Counted from the stretch's first letter, positions 43,153 to 52,354 are shown. The stretch: DNA of 59,430 nt from Dysgonamonadaceae bacterium (GCA_031272205.1 JAISUH010000053.1:1-59430); one strand, 5' to 3'. Notes: generated from the sequence alone by a model not told the origin. Numbers and translations are program-made.

Positions 43153-44556
43153 TTATCGTTTTACGTTTTTTTTCGTAGCAACAACGGCTAACTGAAAATT
43201 TTCATACCGCTTAACGACAACTTCTTCCCCTTCCTCAATGAAACCTTGAAGCGAAACGGCATCGTAATAATCGCCATCGATCAACACCCGTCCCGACGGA
43301 CGCAAAACAGTGGCGGCAAGCCCTGTTTTGCCTACAAGCGTGGAAGGCTCCATCGGCACAGAAACAAAACCTTCCTGATCGGCCGCGAGAGCAACCTTTC
43401 GGAAAACACCCGGTTTCCCTATTCGGCTCGACAAATAGACGATAACAACCGTCCCCGATCCCAGCCCCGCAAAGACAATCATCAATGCACGGAAAATCTC
43501 CCCGGACGGGATCCCGTCGAAACAAAAACGGATGTTGTTGATGAGCGCCAACAGCAAACCTGCAACAAGGCAGACAATGCCCGCGATGCCCGTAAAACCG
43601 AATCCGGGAATGACAAATATCTCAAAAACAATCAGAATTAACCCCAGCACAAACAGGAGCACCTCCCAACTCTGTGCGTATCCCGTAAGATAAAGCGGCG
43701 TGAAATACAGCAGCGCAGCCGTTATCGCCACCGCTGTCGGGAAGCCTATCCCCGGTGATTGCAACTCCATGTATATCCCGCCAATGATGAACATGATCAG
43801 AAAGGCCTGAAACACGCCATTGGTGAGAAAACCCTTGATGTTATCGTAAATAGTGGGATTGTAGGTTTCCAAACGATAGGTCTTGAAATCCAATTCTTTG
43901 GTTATCAATTCATTTACGTTTTCCACGATGCCGTCGCAAAAACCCAAGTCCACAGCTTGATGAGCCGTCAGCACAAGCACTTGGGCAGAATCGACAAAAC
44001 CGGGCACAACGATGCGTTCGTCCACCATCGCTTCGGCTATTTTCGGGTCGCGCCGCCATTTAACGATGGTATCGCCATCCTGCACCTCCGTCTTTTGCCC
44101 GTGGCTTTCGGCCGTGCCCCGCATGATACCCCGCATATAGGCCTGATATTTGTCGGGGGCGGCGGCTCCGTCCGTTCCGTTCACAACAGTCGCCGCGCCT
44201 ATTGAAGCGCTCTCCCGCATATAAATACTGTCGCAAGCGATGGAGATCAGCGCTCCGGCCGAAGCGGCATTATTATCGATAAACACATACACGGGCTTCG
44301 GGTAATTCAGTATGGCGGTGCGCATGGAATCGGCCTCCAATACCGATCCTCCATACGTATTCATGTCGATCAGCACAACATCGGCCTGCTTTTTCGAGGC
44401 TTCGTGCAATCCGTGGCGAAGGTAAACCCATGTGTTGCTGCCGATATTTTCACGGATGTTGATGCGATAAACAAGCGGCTCCGTTTCCTGTGCCGCAAGG
44501 CTCGACATACCATATAGGAAAAAGATGATGGAGAAAAATCGGATGTTTCTTATCAT
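43153..44556 (-). CDS. nfeD: NfeD family membrane protein with N-terminal ClpP-like protease domain
   Basis: A 467-residue long-form NfeD. A signal peptide (ending LAAQ) is followed by a ClpP/S49-type serine protease domain about 25-225, where NNAASAGALISIACD carries the nucleophilic serine and AAVVNG...GTAESHGQ the following region expected to hold the lysine. Four or five TM helices span about 235-375, and a C-terminal OB-fold NfeD domain about 390-460. Long-form NfeD proteins process membrane proteins with stomatin partners, but no stomatin gene is adjacent. A promoter lies at 44576-44606. Confidence 0.88.
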   Translation of the reverse strand: MIRNIRFFSIIFFLYGMSSLAAQETEPLVYRINIRENIGSNTWVYLRHGLHEASKKQADVVLIDMNTYGGSVLEADSMRTAILNYPKPVYVFIDNNAASAGALISIACDSIYMRESASIGAATVVNGTDGAAAPDKYQAYMRGIMRGTAESHGQKTEVQDGDTIVKWRRDPKIAEAMVDERIVVPGFVDSAQVLVLTAHQAVDLGFCDGIVENVNELITKELDFKTYRLETYNPTIYDNIKGFLTNGVFQAFLIMFIIGGIYMELQSPGIGFPTAVAITAALLYFTPLYLTGYAQSWEVLLFVLGLILIVFEIFVIPGFGFTGIAGIVCLVAGLLLALINNIRFCFDGIPSGEIFRALMIVFAGLGSGTVVIVYLSSRIGKPGVFRKVALAADQEGFVSVPMEPSTLVGKTGLAATVLRPSGRVLIDGDYYDAVSLQGFIEEGEEVVVKRYENFQLAVVATKKNVKR

Positions 44557-44575
44557 ATTGTGAAGTGTTTGTAAG

Positions 44576-44606
44576 CAAAGATAACAGGATTTTGTTTACC
44601 ATGAAA
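44576..44606 (-). promoter_or_regulatory. nfeD promoter
   Basis: On the minus strand TTTC (44606-44603), 19 bp, TATCTTTG (44583-44576). The -7 part is exact and the -33 one base off. The nfeD ATG follows about 20 bp after the -7 element. Confidence 0.55.
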
Positions 44607-44753
44607 CATTTGAATGATCTATTTTCATCAACATTTAAAGCTCTTTTTTTTAACAAAAATGCCAAACCTCAAAAACAATCTTCCGCGCTATGCGTTTTTT
44701 ATACAAGTAAAAAACGGGATTCGTATGATATGACCTAATTAAAATATAAGTCT

Positions 44754-46076
44754 ATGGGCGCTAAGAAAAATTTTATTCTCGACACAAATGTTATCCTGCA
44801 CGACTACAAATGCCTCGATAATTTTGAGGAAAACGACATCTACATCCCCTTTGTCGTGCTTGAAGAATTGGATAAATTTAAAAAAGGAAACGAACAGATC
44901 AACTTCAATGCGCGGGCATTTGTGCGCGAGCTCGACTTGATTACCGACGATAATTTGTTTAAAAAAGGAGCCGACCTGGGTATGGGACGCGGAAAACTGT
45001 ACATCGTGAACACGCCGACAGACCACGACCGCATCTCCGAGGCCTTCCCCGAACGCACAAACGATAACCGCATCCTTTCTACGCTGCTGAACATTGCCGA
45101 AAAGCATCCCAAAATGAAATCCATTTTGGTTACCAAAGACATCAACCTGCGCATGAAAGCCCGATCCTTGGGCTTGCCTGTGGAAGATTACATCAACGAT
45201 AAGGTTACCGATATCGATATTTTTGGCGAAGGCGAGCGGACGATCGAAGGCATCGACCCCGACCTTATCGACAAGATTTATGCGCAGGGCGGCGTGAGTA
45301 TCGACGAATTCAATTTCGAAACGCCGCTTACGCCCAACCAGTGCTGCATTTTGAAAAGCGATCGGAACAGCGTGCTGGCACGATACAATCCATTCACGCA
45401 GAAGATAAAGAAAGTGGAAAAGGAAAATCATTTCGGCATACAGCCCCGCAACGCAGAACAATCTTTCGCGTTTGAGGTGTTGAACGATCCCGAAATAAAA
45501 TTGGTGGGATTAACGGGAAAAGCCGGAACCGGAAAAACGCTCATCGCATTGGCGTCGGCCTTGAAACAAAATCACTCTTACCACCAAATATTGCTGGCAC
45601 GTCCCATCGTTTCCCTCTCCAACAAAGACTTGGGATACCTTCCGGGGGACGAAAAACAAAAAATTGCTCCATACATGCAGCCGCTTTTCGATAACCTGAA
45701 CGTGATAAAAGCGGCTCTTGGCACAGGCGGCTCTGAGTTGCGCCTCATCGAGGAAATGCAACGCACGGGGCAACTCGAAATAGAAGCCCTCGCCTATATT
45801 CGCGGACGCAGCCTGAGCCAAACCTTCTGCATCATCGACGAAGCTCAAAACCTCACTCCTCACGAAGTGAAAACCATCATCACTCGCGCCGGAGAAGGAG
45901 CAAAAATGGTCTTCACGGGCGATCTGCAACAAATAGACTCGCCTTACCTCGATTCGCAATCCAACGGATTGGCGTATATGATTGATAAGATGAAGGGACA
46001 AAACTTGTTCGCCCACATCAATTTAGTGAAAGGCGAACGGAGCGAACTCTCCGAATTGGCAAGCAATTTATTGTAA
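44754..46076 (+). CDS. PhoH family protein with N-terminal PIN domain
   Basis: A 440-residue PIN-PhoH fusion (PhoH2-type). Residues about 5-140 are a PIN RNase domain starting FILDTNVILHD with the conserved acidic residues (D, E in VVLEELDK, D in ATKDINLR-type VTKDINLRM). Residues about 240-440 are the PhoH ATPase: GLTGKAGTGKTLIAL (Walker A), FCIIDEAQNLTP (Walker B) and FTGDLQQIDSP. Known PhoH2 proteins are RNA helicases coupled to RNase activity. It stands alone between nfeD (divergent) and DUF4293 (convergent). Biological role in this phylum is unclear. Confidence 0.9.
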   Translation: MGAKKNFILDTNVILHDYKCLDNFEENDIYIPFVVLEELDKFKKGNEQINFNARAFVRELDLITDDNLFKKGADLGMGRGKLYIVNTPTDHDRISEAFPERTNDNRILSTLLNIAEKHPKMKSILVTKDINLRMKARSLGLPVEDYINDKVTDIDIFGEGERTIEGIDPDLIDKIYAQGGVSIDEFNFETPLTPNQCCILKSDRNSVLARYNPFTQKIKKVEKENHFGIQPRNAEQSFAFEVLNDPEIKLVGLTGKAGTGKTLIALASALKQNHSYHQILLARPIVSLSNKDLGYLPGDEKQKIAPYMQPLFDNLNVIKAALGTGGSELRLIEEMQRTGQLEIEALAYIRGRSLSQTFCIIDEAQNLTPHEVKTIITRAGEGAKMVFTGDLQQIDSPYLDSQSNGLAYMIDKMKGQNLFAHINLVKGERSELSELASNLL

Positions 46077-46095
46077 TTGAGGATTATTCGACTAT

Positions 46096-46548
46096 CTACC
46101 TCAGCCTGTCCAACGAACGGACAAGGGCTTCATCGGCTTTGATACTGCGGATGGCCATCACGCAAAACACGATGGATATCAACGGCATCGCCAACCCGAT
46201 GCCGGGGCGGATAAATTGGGGCATCTGCCCCGAAAGAAAGATGTAGAGCCGAGAGCCGAGAGACAGGTAAAAACAAACGATGAGCACAATATTGACGATT
46301 GTCATCCGCACCTGCGTTTTTCTTTTCTTATAGAAAAAGAGGGTTACAAGCGCCAATATCGCACTCAGGCAGCTGATAGAAAGCAATCCCCAAGTAATAT
46401 GGCTTACCCGGCCGTTGATGTATATCCCCGTAGCTTCAAATGTAATGGCGTCGCCGTTGAAAATAAACGACAGCAAAGGCAAGGCTCCACACAGAAACAT
46501 GCAGATGGAAACAACAAGCAGATAAACCGTTTGTATTCGTTGTAACAT
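46096..46548 (-). CDS. DUF4293 family membrane protein
   Basis: A 150-residue protein with four predicted TM helices (about 7-26, 53-74, 83-103 and 118-138). The start MLQRIQTVYLLVVSI and VVSICMFLCGALPLLSF are the hallmarks of the DUF4293 family, confined to Bacteroidota. The function is unknown. It is 25 bp behind rpoZ in the bamD-rpoZ-DUF4293 operon, an order conserved in many genera of the phylum. Confidence 0.85.
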   Translation of the reverse strand: MLQRIQTVYLLVVSICMFLCGALPLLSFIFNGDAITFEATGIYINGRVSHITWGLLSISCLSAILALVTLFFYKKRKTQVRMTIVNIVLIVCFYLSLGSRLYIFLSGQMPQFIRPGIGLAMPLISIVFCVMAIRSIKADEALVRSLDRLR

Positions 46549-46573
46549 AAAATATTACCGATCAAAGCGTTAC

Positions 46574-46906
46574 TTAAAACTGTTCTTTTTCTTTGGCCGG
46601 ATTGCGATAGTAAATATTACCTTCTTTCCATTCCTGAATGGCCAGCAAAGTAGGTTTCGGAAGTTTTTCGTAGAAACGCGAAATCTCAATCTGTTCGTGG
46701 TTTTCGAACACCTCTTCGAGGTTATCGTTGTACGAAGCAAATTCCTGCAATTTCGCATCCAAATCGCGTTTCATCTCCACCGAAAGCTGATTTGCTCTTT
46801 TGCCGATGATGCGCAACATTTCATAAACATTACCGACGGGTTCCGCCATTTCCATCAGGTTGCGGCTTTCGGTATTGTTGCTTGCGGAAGTTTTTCTGTA
46901 ATCCAT
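46574..46906 (-). CDS. rpoZ: RNA polymerase omega/Rpb6-like subunit
   Basis: A 110-residue protein. The core (about 24-55, GNVYEMLRIIGKRANQLSVEMK) is the omega/Rpb6 fold that clamps the beta-prime subunit; the C-terminal part is specific to Bacteroidota. Earlier annotation of such proteins as hypothetical is common. It lies between bamD and DUF4293, spaced 39 and 25 bp. Confidence 0.85.
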   Translation of the reverse strand: MDYRKTSASNNTESRNLMEMAEPVGNVYEMLRIIGKRANQLSVEMKRDLDAKLQEFASYNDNLEEVFENHEQIEISRFYEKLPKPTLLAIQEWKEGNIYYRNPAKEKEQF

Positions 46907-46945
46907 ATCGATTTCTTCTATTTTGTTGTTATTGTTATTGTTTCA

Positions 46946-47761
46946 TTAATTCGAGGGCAACTCTTCTACTTTCTTTAACGCATGTTCGTAGTATTTGGTA
47001 GCCTCTTTCATGTATTTGCCTTCGGGGAAGGAGTTTTTGTAATTGAAATACTCATCGATTACCACGCGGTAACGTTCGGGTTGTGTACCGGAGATACTGC
47101 GTTCGGCAAATTCGTATTTCGCACGCAAGATGATCATCTGATAATCTTCAACATATATCGAAAACGGGTAACTTTTCAAGGCTTCACGGGCGGTAATAAC
47201 CGCCGATTCGTAGTTGTTGCCCATGTAATTCCCCAATTTTAAGTACAATTCGGCGGCAAGCAGCTCTTTTTTCGCCAATTTTTCCTGCAATTCAAAAAGA
47301 TAGTTTTTCGCCTGTTCGGCGCGTTCGTTCTGCGGATATTCTTCTATGTAGCGTTGAAATTCGACTATTGCCTTATAGGTTTTCGTCTGATCCAAGCGGG
47401 GGTCAGGCGAATCGAGGTACATGCCGTAAGCGGCATAAAACAACGCAGGCTCTGCATATTCTCCTTTCGGATAAGAGCTGTAATAGGTCGAAAATATTTG
47501 CGTGGACGACATATAGTCCTTGGCATTGTAATAACTCTGCCCCAGCAGGTAAAGCGATTCTTCGGCCTGCGCCGTTCCTTTCAAATAAGGCACCAATTCT
47601 TCCAACAGAGTGGAAGCCCAACTGTATTTTCCTTCGTTGAAGTATTTTTTCGCGTATGTGTATTTCAAGTCTTGATCCGTGCTTTTAAGAATTTTATTGT
47701 ATTCGCCACACGAGCCCAAAACAACGACACACAAGAACATCAAGCTTATTCTAATTCTCAT
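46946..47761 (-). CDS. bamD: Outer-membrane assembly lipoprotein BamD
   Basis: TPR lipoprotein of the BAM complex. I chose the ATG at 47761 (MRIRISLMFLCVVV), which puts the lipobox LGSC (C17) right after the hydrophobic core and gives 271 residues; the frame can extend 10 residues upstream. TPR stretches are YNKILKSTDQDLKYTYAKKYFNEGKY and the YNAKDYMSSTQIFSTYYSSYP and YPQNERAEQAKNYLFELQEKLAKK segments. It heads the operon; a 16-bp palindrome lies just before the start codon at 47769-47784. Confidence 0.9.
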   Translation of the reverse strand: MRIRISLMFLCVVVLGSCGEYNKILKSTDQDLKYTYAKKYFNEGKYSWASTLLEELVPYLKGTAQAEESLYLLGQSYYNAKDYMSSTQIFSTYYSSYPKGEYAEPALFYAAYGMYLDSPDPRLDQTKTYKAIVEFQRYIEEYPQNERAEQAKNYLFELQEKLAKKELLAAELYLKLGNYMGNNYESAVITAREALKSYPFSIYVEDYQMIILRAKYEFAERSISGTQPERYRVVIDEYFNYKNSFPEGKYMKEATKYYEHALKKVEELPSN

Positions 47762-47768
47762 TTTTACT

Positions 47769-47796
47769 CTAAAATCGATTTTAGTGTGCAAATTTA
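47769..47796 (-). promoter_or_regulatory. bamD promoter element and overlapping 16-bp palindrome
   Basis: TAAATTTG (minus strand, 47796-47789) matches TAnnTTTG. The perfect palindrome CTAAAATCGATTTTAG spans 47769-47784, so it covers the expected start site near 47782 and ends 7 bp before the ATG. It may be a regulator-binding site. Confidence 0.45.
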
Positions 47797-47844
47797 CAGA
47801 AACTTTCTCATTAATATTTTATTCTACTGCTTTTTTATTCAATT

Positions 47845-49356
47845 TTAGTATTTGTCATCAATAAATTCTAAAATGCTATCGACGTATTTTCGGTCGTTAG
47901 ACAGCTTGGGCACTTTGTTTTGCCCGCCTGTCCGCTCGCGCGATTTCATCCATTCGTAGAAGGTGTTTTTTTGCATGACCCTTACAAGGGGTTTCGAAAG
48001 AGAGAGATCGTGTGAACGCTTGGCTTCGTAATCGGAATTGATTTTCTTCAGGTTTTCATCCAGCAAATCGACGAATTTCCCGATGTCCAACGGTAGCGTT
48101 TCAAACTCTATCAGCCATTCGTGCGCACCATTGTGCGATTCATCGAAATAAACCGGAGCTGCCGTGTATTCGGTAATCCTTGCCTCGGTTTGACGACAGG
48201 CCTCGTTCAAAGCCCGGTCGGCATTATCCACAATAAGCTCTTCGCCGAAAGCATTGATAAATTGTTTGGTTCGTCCCGTGATGCGGAACAGATAAGGATT
48301 CACGGACGTAAATTCGATGGTGTCTCCAATTTTATACCGCCACAAACCGCCGCTCGTAGATATTATCAGGGCGTACTGCTCTCCTGTTTTCACTTCGTCC
48401 AACGACAGAGCTTCGGGCTGTTCCTTGTCCCATTCGCTCACAGGCAGGAACTCGTAATACACCTCGTTATCGAGCAGGAGCAGCAAGTCTTTCGAATCGG
48501 GAGAGAATTGCACTCCAAAAAAGCCTTCCGACGCATTGTAGGTTTCCCAATAGTGCATCTTATCGGACGGGATAAGTTTCCGATACTGTTCTTCAAAGGG
48601 AATAAAACTGACCCCTCCGTGAAAAAACACTTCAAGATTGGGAAGCAGTTCCGATACCGGCTTCCCCGTATCCGTCGCTATTTTTTTCAGCAACACCAGC
48701 ATCCACGACGGGACGCCGACAAGCGACCGGATATCGGATTTCAAGGCATAATCGGCCAATTTCTGCAATTTATCTTCCCAGTCGGGAATCAGCGCTATAC
48801 GTTCGGGGGTTCGCGCCCGTTTTGCCCAGAACGGCAAGCTGCGGACAAGGATTGCCGAAATATCGCCGGTAAATATGCCGTCGCCGATAGTGTTGATTTG
48901 CCGACTTCCTCCCAATACCAACGATTTGCCGAACATAAATGCGGTATCGGGATGATGCACCGCATACATCGCCAGCATGTAATAACCGCAACGGTAGTGG
49001 CAATGCCATAACGACTCCTTCGTTACGGGTATGTACTTGCTTTTATCTTCTGTCGTTCCCGACGACATGGCAAAACACATCACGGGCGTGTTCCAAAGCA
49101 CATTTTTTTGCTTCTCTCTGATTATTTTTTCAAGGTAGGGGCGCAAATTTTCGTAGGCCGATACGGGAACGAGCTTCCTGAAATCTTCAGAGGAACGAAC
49201 CTTATCGAATCTCTTTTCCTGCCCAAAAAACGTATTCCGACCGTGTTCAAGCAGATAAGTCAATGTTTTCTGCTGAACGTCGATGGGATTTTGCAGGAAT
49301 TTCTCAACGGGTTTGTAATAACCGGAAAGTATCGAACAGGCTATTTTGCGAATCAT
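47845..49356 (-). CDS. GH3 auxin-responsive promoter family protein
   Basis: A 503-residue ANL-superfamily enzyme of the GH3 type, which in plants joins amino acids to hormones through acyl-adenylates. Motifs seen: FAMSSGTTEDKSKYIPVT (P-loop-like ATP site), ETYNASEGFFGVQF, IISTSGGLWRYKIGDTIEF and NAFGEELIVDNADRAL. Bacterial GH3-like proteins are frequent in Bacteroidota and have unknown acyl substrates. It lies 25 bp downstream of the Crp/Fnr regulator gene, so the two are probably cotranscribed. Confidence 0.85.
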   Translation of the reverse strand: MIRKIACSILSGYYKPVEKFLQNPIDVQQKTLTYLLEHGRNTFFGQEKRFDKVRSSEDFRKLVPVSAYENLRPYLEKIIREKQKNVLWNTPVMCFAMSSGTTEDKSKYIPVTKESLWHCHYRCGYYMLAMYAVHHPDTAFMFGKSLVLGGSRQINTIGDGIFTGDISAILVRSLPFWAKRARTPERIALIPDWEDKLQKLADYALKSDIRSLVGVPSWMLVLLKKIATDTGKPVSELLPNLEVFFHGGVSFIPFEEQYRKLIPSDKMHYWETYNASEGFFGVQFSPDSKDLLLLLDNEVYYEFLPVSEWDKEQPEALSLDEVKTGEQYALIISTSGGLWRYKIGDTIEFTSVNPYLFRITGRTKQFINAFGEELIVDNADRALNEACRQTEARITEYTAAPVYFDESHNGAHEWLIEFETLPLDIGKFVDLLDENLKKINSDYEAKRSHDLSLSKPLVRVMQKNTFYEWMKSRERTGGQNKVPKLSNDRKYVDSILEFIDDKY

Positions 49357-49381
49357 GCCTTTGCGTTACGGTAAAATATTG

Positions 49382-50080
49382 TTATCCGATCCGGCTGATT
49401 TTCCGGAGCTTATCTTCGTCTATAATCTTGATTTTCCGTCCGTCGATGGTGATGATGCGTTCATCGACGAAGGTAGAGAGTGTCCTGATGGCGTTTGAGG
49501 TTGTCATGTTCGACAAATTGGCCAGGTCTTCGCGGGCAAGGTATATATTAATGGTGGCTCCGTCTTCTTCCAAACCGTAACTCTCTTTGAGAAAGATGAG
49601 CGATTCGGCTAAACGTCCCCGGATATGCTTTTGCGTGAGGTTTACCACACGCTGGTCTGCAATGCCGAGGTCTGCCGAAAGTTGCTGGATGAAAAACATC
49701 GCCAGATGGCCGTTGTTGCGAAGGAATTGTTCCACTATTTCCAACGGAATCATGCACACAACGGAGGCTTCGAAAGCCGACGCCGCAGTGATGTATGCCT
49801 CATTGGCGAAATAGGCGCGATACCCAAAATATTGCACGGGACGTACCATTCGGATGATCTGACTCCGGCCTCCTACCCCGCTCTTGAAAATCTTCACTTT
49901 TCCTTTGAAAAGGCACATCAGGTCTTTGGGGTAATCGTCCTCGAAATAAATCATCTCATTCTTCTTGAATGACACAATCCGGGCATTGTCACGCAACAAC
50001 TTGCGCTCTGCACCGGTCAATATCTTCCATATATCGGATAATGAAGAAGACAAACCTATCGTATCTTTTTCTTTTTTCAA
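49382..50080 (-). CDS. Crp/Fnr family transcriptional regulator
   Basis: A 232-residue regulator. The cNMP-binding-type barrel is about 20-140 (FKKNEMIYFEDDYPKDLMCLFKGKVKIFKSG), the dimer helix about 145-160, and the winged helix about 175-225 (REDLANLSNMTTSNAIRTLSTFVDERIITI as recognition region). The EFGER phosphate-binding cassette of cAMP-binding Crp is absent and there is no N-terminal cysteine cluster as in Fnr, so the signal is unknown. A perfect palindrome over its own start site suggests autoregulation. Confidence 0.9.
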   Translation of the reverse strand: MKKEKDTIGLSSSLSDIWKILTGAERKLLRDNARIVSFKKNEMIYFEDDYPKDLMCLFKGKVKIFKSGVGGRSQIIRMVRPVQYFGYRAYFANEAYITAASAFEASVVCMIPLEIVEQFLRNNGHLAMFFIQQLSADLGIADQRVVNLTQKHIRGRLAESLIFLKESYGLEEDGATINIYLAREDLANLSNMTTSNAIRTLSTFVDERIITIDGRKIKIIDEDKLRKISRIG

Positions 50081-50097
50081 ATCGACAAGCCTTATAA

Positions 50098-50130
50098 TGT
50101 TTTAGAACACTGTTCTAAAACACAAAAATA
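50098..50130 (-). promoter_or_regulatory. Crp/Fnr gene promoter with perfect palindromic operator
   Basis: The -7 element TATTTTTG (minus strand, 50130-50123) is followed at once by the palindrome at 50122-50098, which has 12-bp arms around a single base (core AGAACA-N-TGTTCT). The operator thus covers the predicted start site and lies 17 bp before the ATG at 50080, a position typical of repression. Confidence 0.75.
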
Positions 50131-50235
50131 AGGTTTTTTTATGAATATGTAATCAAAAATCCTTTTTATTTTATTTTGAAGGGTAAAAAAAGAAGAAAAA
50201 ACACAGCGTCGGCGTTATGAACAAATGATTTATTT

Positions 50236-50321
50236 TGGTGGGCAGTGATGGATTCGAACCACCGAAGGCGTAAGCCAGCTGAGTTACAGTCAGCCCCATT
50301 TGGCCACTCTGGTAACTGCCC
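50236..50321 (-). tRNA. tRNA-Tyr (anticodon GTA)
   Basis: The acceptor stem is GGGCAGT / ACTGCCC, the anticodon loop is CTGTAAC within CTGACTGTAACTCAG, and GGTTCGAATCC is the T arm. It is class II with a long variable arm, as expected for bacterial tRNA-Tyr, and CCA is encoded. It begins 18 bp after the ribH stop on the same strand and probably rides on that transcript. Confidence 0.95.
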
Positions 50322-50339
50322 CTCAAAAATTATAACCTG

Positions 50340-50831
50340 TTATTTATACTTCTCGTTTAGCGCGACCATTTTCAATGCTGTAACGGCCGCTTCATCACCT
50401 TTGTTTCCATGCCGACCACCCGCGCGGGCTTTGGCCTGTTCCAGCGTATGGGTTGTCAGCAAACCGAAAATAACGGGGATTTCTTTCTCAAGATTCAACT
50501 CGGTGGCGCCTTTCGTAACACTGTCGCAAACAAAGGTGAAATGGGGCGTTTCGCCCTGAATAACGCAGCCCAGAATGACAACCGCATCTATTTTTGTTTT
50601 CTCAATCAACAGTTTAGCGCCAAAAGTCAGTTCGAAACTTCCCGGCACGTATTCTATAAGAATGTCATTCTGCTGCACGCCAAATTTCATCAAGGTATCT
50701 ACCGCGCCGCTCAAAAGACTTTCGGTGATCGTTGAATTCCATTCGGAGACAACGATACCGAATTTTTTTCCTTTTCCCGAAGGCGTTACTGAAGGGTCGT
50801 AGGACGACAGGTTTTGAAGTTCGGTAGCCAT
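50340..50831 (-). CDS. ribH: 6,7-dimethyl-8-ribityllumazine synthase
   Basis: Penultimate enzyme of riboflavin synthesis. The 163-residue chain has [19 protein letters not shown] (substrate pocket), [37 protein letters not shown] with the His near the active site, and [23 protein letters not shown]. It starts 3 bp after the TPR membrane protein gene and ends 18 bp before tRNA-Tyr. Confidence 0.96.
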   Translation of the reverse strand: MATELQNLSSYDPSVTPSGKGKKFGIVVSEWNSTITESLLSGAVDTLMKFGVQQNDILIEYVPGSFELTFGAKLLIEKTKIDAVVILGCVIQGETPHFTFVCDSVTKGATELNLEKEIPVIFGLLTTHTLEQAKARAGGRHGNKGDEAAVTALKMVALNEKYK

Positions 50832-50834
50832 GCC

Positions 50835-51536
50835 TTAGTTACCTCCCTTCAACAGATTCGCTTCCTCAATGTATTTGTCGGCTTCCTGAGCTTCAATTGA
50901 GTTCAAATATTTATCTTTTATCTTAGAGAAAACCGCTACGGCCTTGTCGTAATTTTTAGCGTCTATGTATGCCAAGCCTGCTTTTTTCAAATAAATGGGG
51001 CTCAACATCACGTTATCGGCTTTGTCGGCGGCTTTCGTGAAATACGAGATGGCGTCTTCCGTTTTTCCCATATTCATATACACGTCGCCGATAGCGCCGG
51101 TAACAGCAGGTGAAATCAGATAATCGCTGCCCTTGAATTTATTCAAGTATTTCAAGGCCTCTTCGTTTTGTCCCAGTCGGCTGTAACTGATTCCGGCGTA
51201 TGCCTGCGCCAAGTTAGCCGTTTTGGTTCCGCCAAACTGATCAATAATTGCGATGAAACCAACGTAATCGTTCCCATTCCCGAAAAGAGCCAGCGAATCC
51301 TGTCCGTTTTGGAAATAGCGCTCGCCTTTAAAAATAGCGGCTTCCGCCTTTAATTTGCGCGGTTTGTAATAAAAATGCTGATAGGCGAAAAAAGCCCCCA
51401 CAATCAAAACGACAACCAACAATCCGTAGAGGATGCTTTTTTGGTTCTTTTCTAAAAATTGTTCCGATGCGGTCAGGGTTTCGCTTATGTTTTCGAAACC
51501 TTTTTCGGTCTTATCTTCAACGTGTTTTTTCGACAT
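50835..51536 (-). CDS. Single-pass membrane protein with TPRs (YfgM-like)
   Basis: I chose the ATG at 51536 (MSKKHVEDK), giving 233 residues. A charged cytoplasmic N-terminus is followed by a TM helix at about 32-52 (SILYGLLVVVLIVGAFFAYQ), then TPR helices across the rest (AYAGISYSRLGQNEEALKYL, AVTGAIGDVYMNMGKTEDAISYF, AGLAYIDAKNYDKAVAVF). The layout is that of YfgM, an ancillary SecYEG-associated protein, though no chaperone partner is adjacent. It leads the operon with ribH. A TACTTTTG element is at 51583-51576. Confidence 0.8.
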   Translation of the reverse strand: MSKKHVEDKTEKGFENISETLTASEQFLEKNQKSILYGLLVVVLIVGAFFAYQHFYYKPRKLKAEAAIFKGERYFQNGQDSLALFGNGNDYVGFIAIIDQFGGTKTANLAQAYAGISYSRLGQNEEALKYLNKFKGSDYLISPAVTGAIGDVYMNMGKTEDAISYFTKAADKADNVMLSPIYLKKAGLAYIDAKNYDKAVAVFSKIKDKYLNSIEAQEADKYIEEANLLKGGN

Positions 51537-51753
51537 AATCCTTTTTATATAATATATGTAATCATTTTCGAGTTGCAAAAGTAATGGTTTTTAGACGATA
51601 TATAAAATATTCTTGCGAATTTTTTTTAAAAAGAAGATGTCTCTGTTAAACTTTTGTCGGTGTTTGCAGTCGAACAAAACGTTACTGATTTTCGTTATTA
51701 TAATATTGTAAAGACGTGAGGACGAATTTCCTAAGCCCTATAAACATCGGATT

Positions 51754-52305
51754 ATGAAGAGATACATTTTATGGTTGAGTATCCTGGGGCTATTTTCTTT
51801 CAAAGGATTTGCCCAAGTGGATAACATTTTCTCGTCGGTTCCTGTGGTAAACGGGAAGGTTGTATTTCAGCAGTTCATCCACGCCGACCCCAATTTATCG
51901 GATGACCAGAAATACGCCATTTTGAGCCAATGGGGCAAAGATCATTTTCCGAGCGGGGCTTCGCTTTTGAGCATCCGCTTCGACGAAAAGAACAAAAGCC
52001 TGACTGTGAATGCGAAAACCAACTTATCGTTGCCGCAAAATAAAGCAAACGCGAGCAAAGTCGCCATGACCTACCGTTTTGATGCATCGATCGCCAACAT
52101 GGGTTGCATGCTTGTTATACGCGATATTTCATACCAATTGCCCAACGGCGATCCCGTAAAACCGGCGATGGCCGAAAGCGTCATTACCGACAGCGCCATA
52201 AGTTCAGCTTCGGGCAACGACAGGGATTTGAACAATGCCGTCCGAAAAAGCACCTTGCTGTTTTTCAATCAGCTTTACAGCAAACTGAATCAGGTTTTTG
52301 AGTAA
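51754..52305 (+). CDS. Secreted protein of unknown function (DUF4468-like)
   Basis: A 183-residue protein with signal peptide (ending FKGFAQ). It resembles the DUF4468 group of small Bacteroidales secreted proteins in its beta-rich middle (GKVVFQQFIHADPNLSDDQKYAILSQWGKDH, MTYRFDASIANMGCMLVIRDISY), but I am not certain of the assignment. There is no operon partner. Upstream 52306-52354 after the stop is T-rich and featureless. Confidence 0.6.
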   Translation: MKRYILWLSILGLFSFKGFAQVDNIFSSVPVVNGKVVFQQFIHADPNLSDDQKYAILSQWGKDHFPSGASLLSIRFDEKNKSLTVNAKTNLSLPQNKANASKVAMTYRFDASIANMGCMLVIRDISYQLPNGDPVKPAMAESVITDSAISSASGNDRDLNNAVRKSTLLFFNQLYSKLNQVFE

Positions 52306-52354
52306 AATAATTTCATTCTTTTATTTTTTTCTCAAATTTTATTTGTCATTTTTT

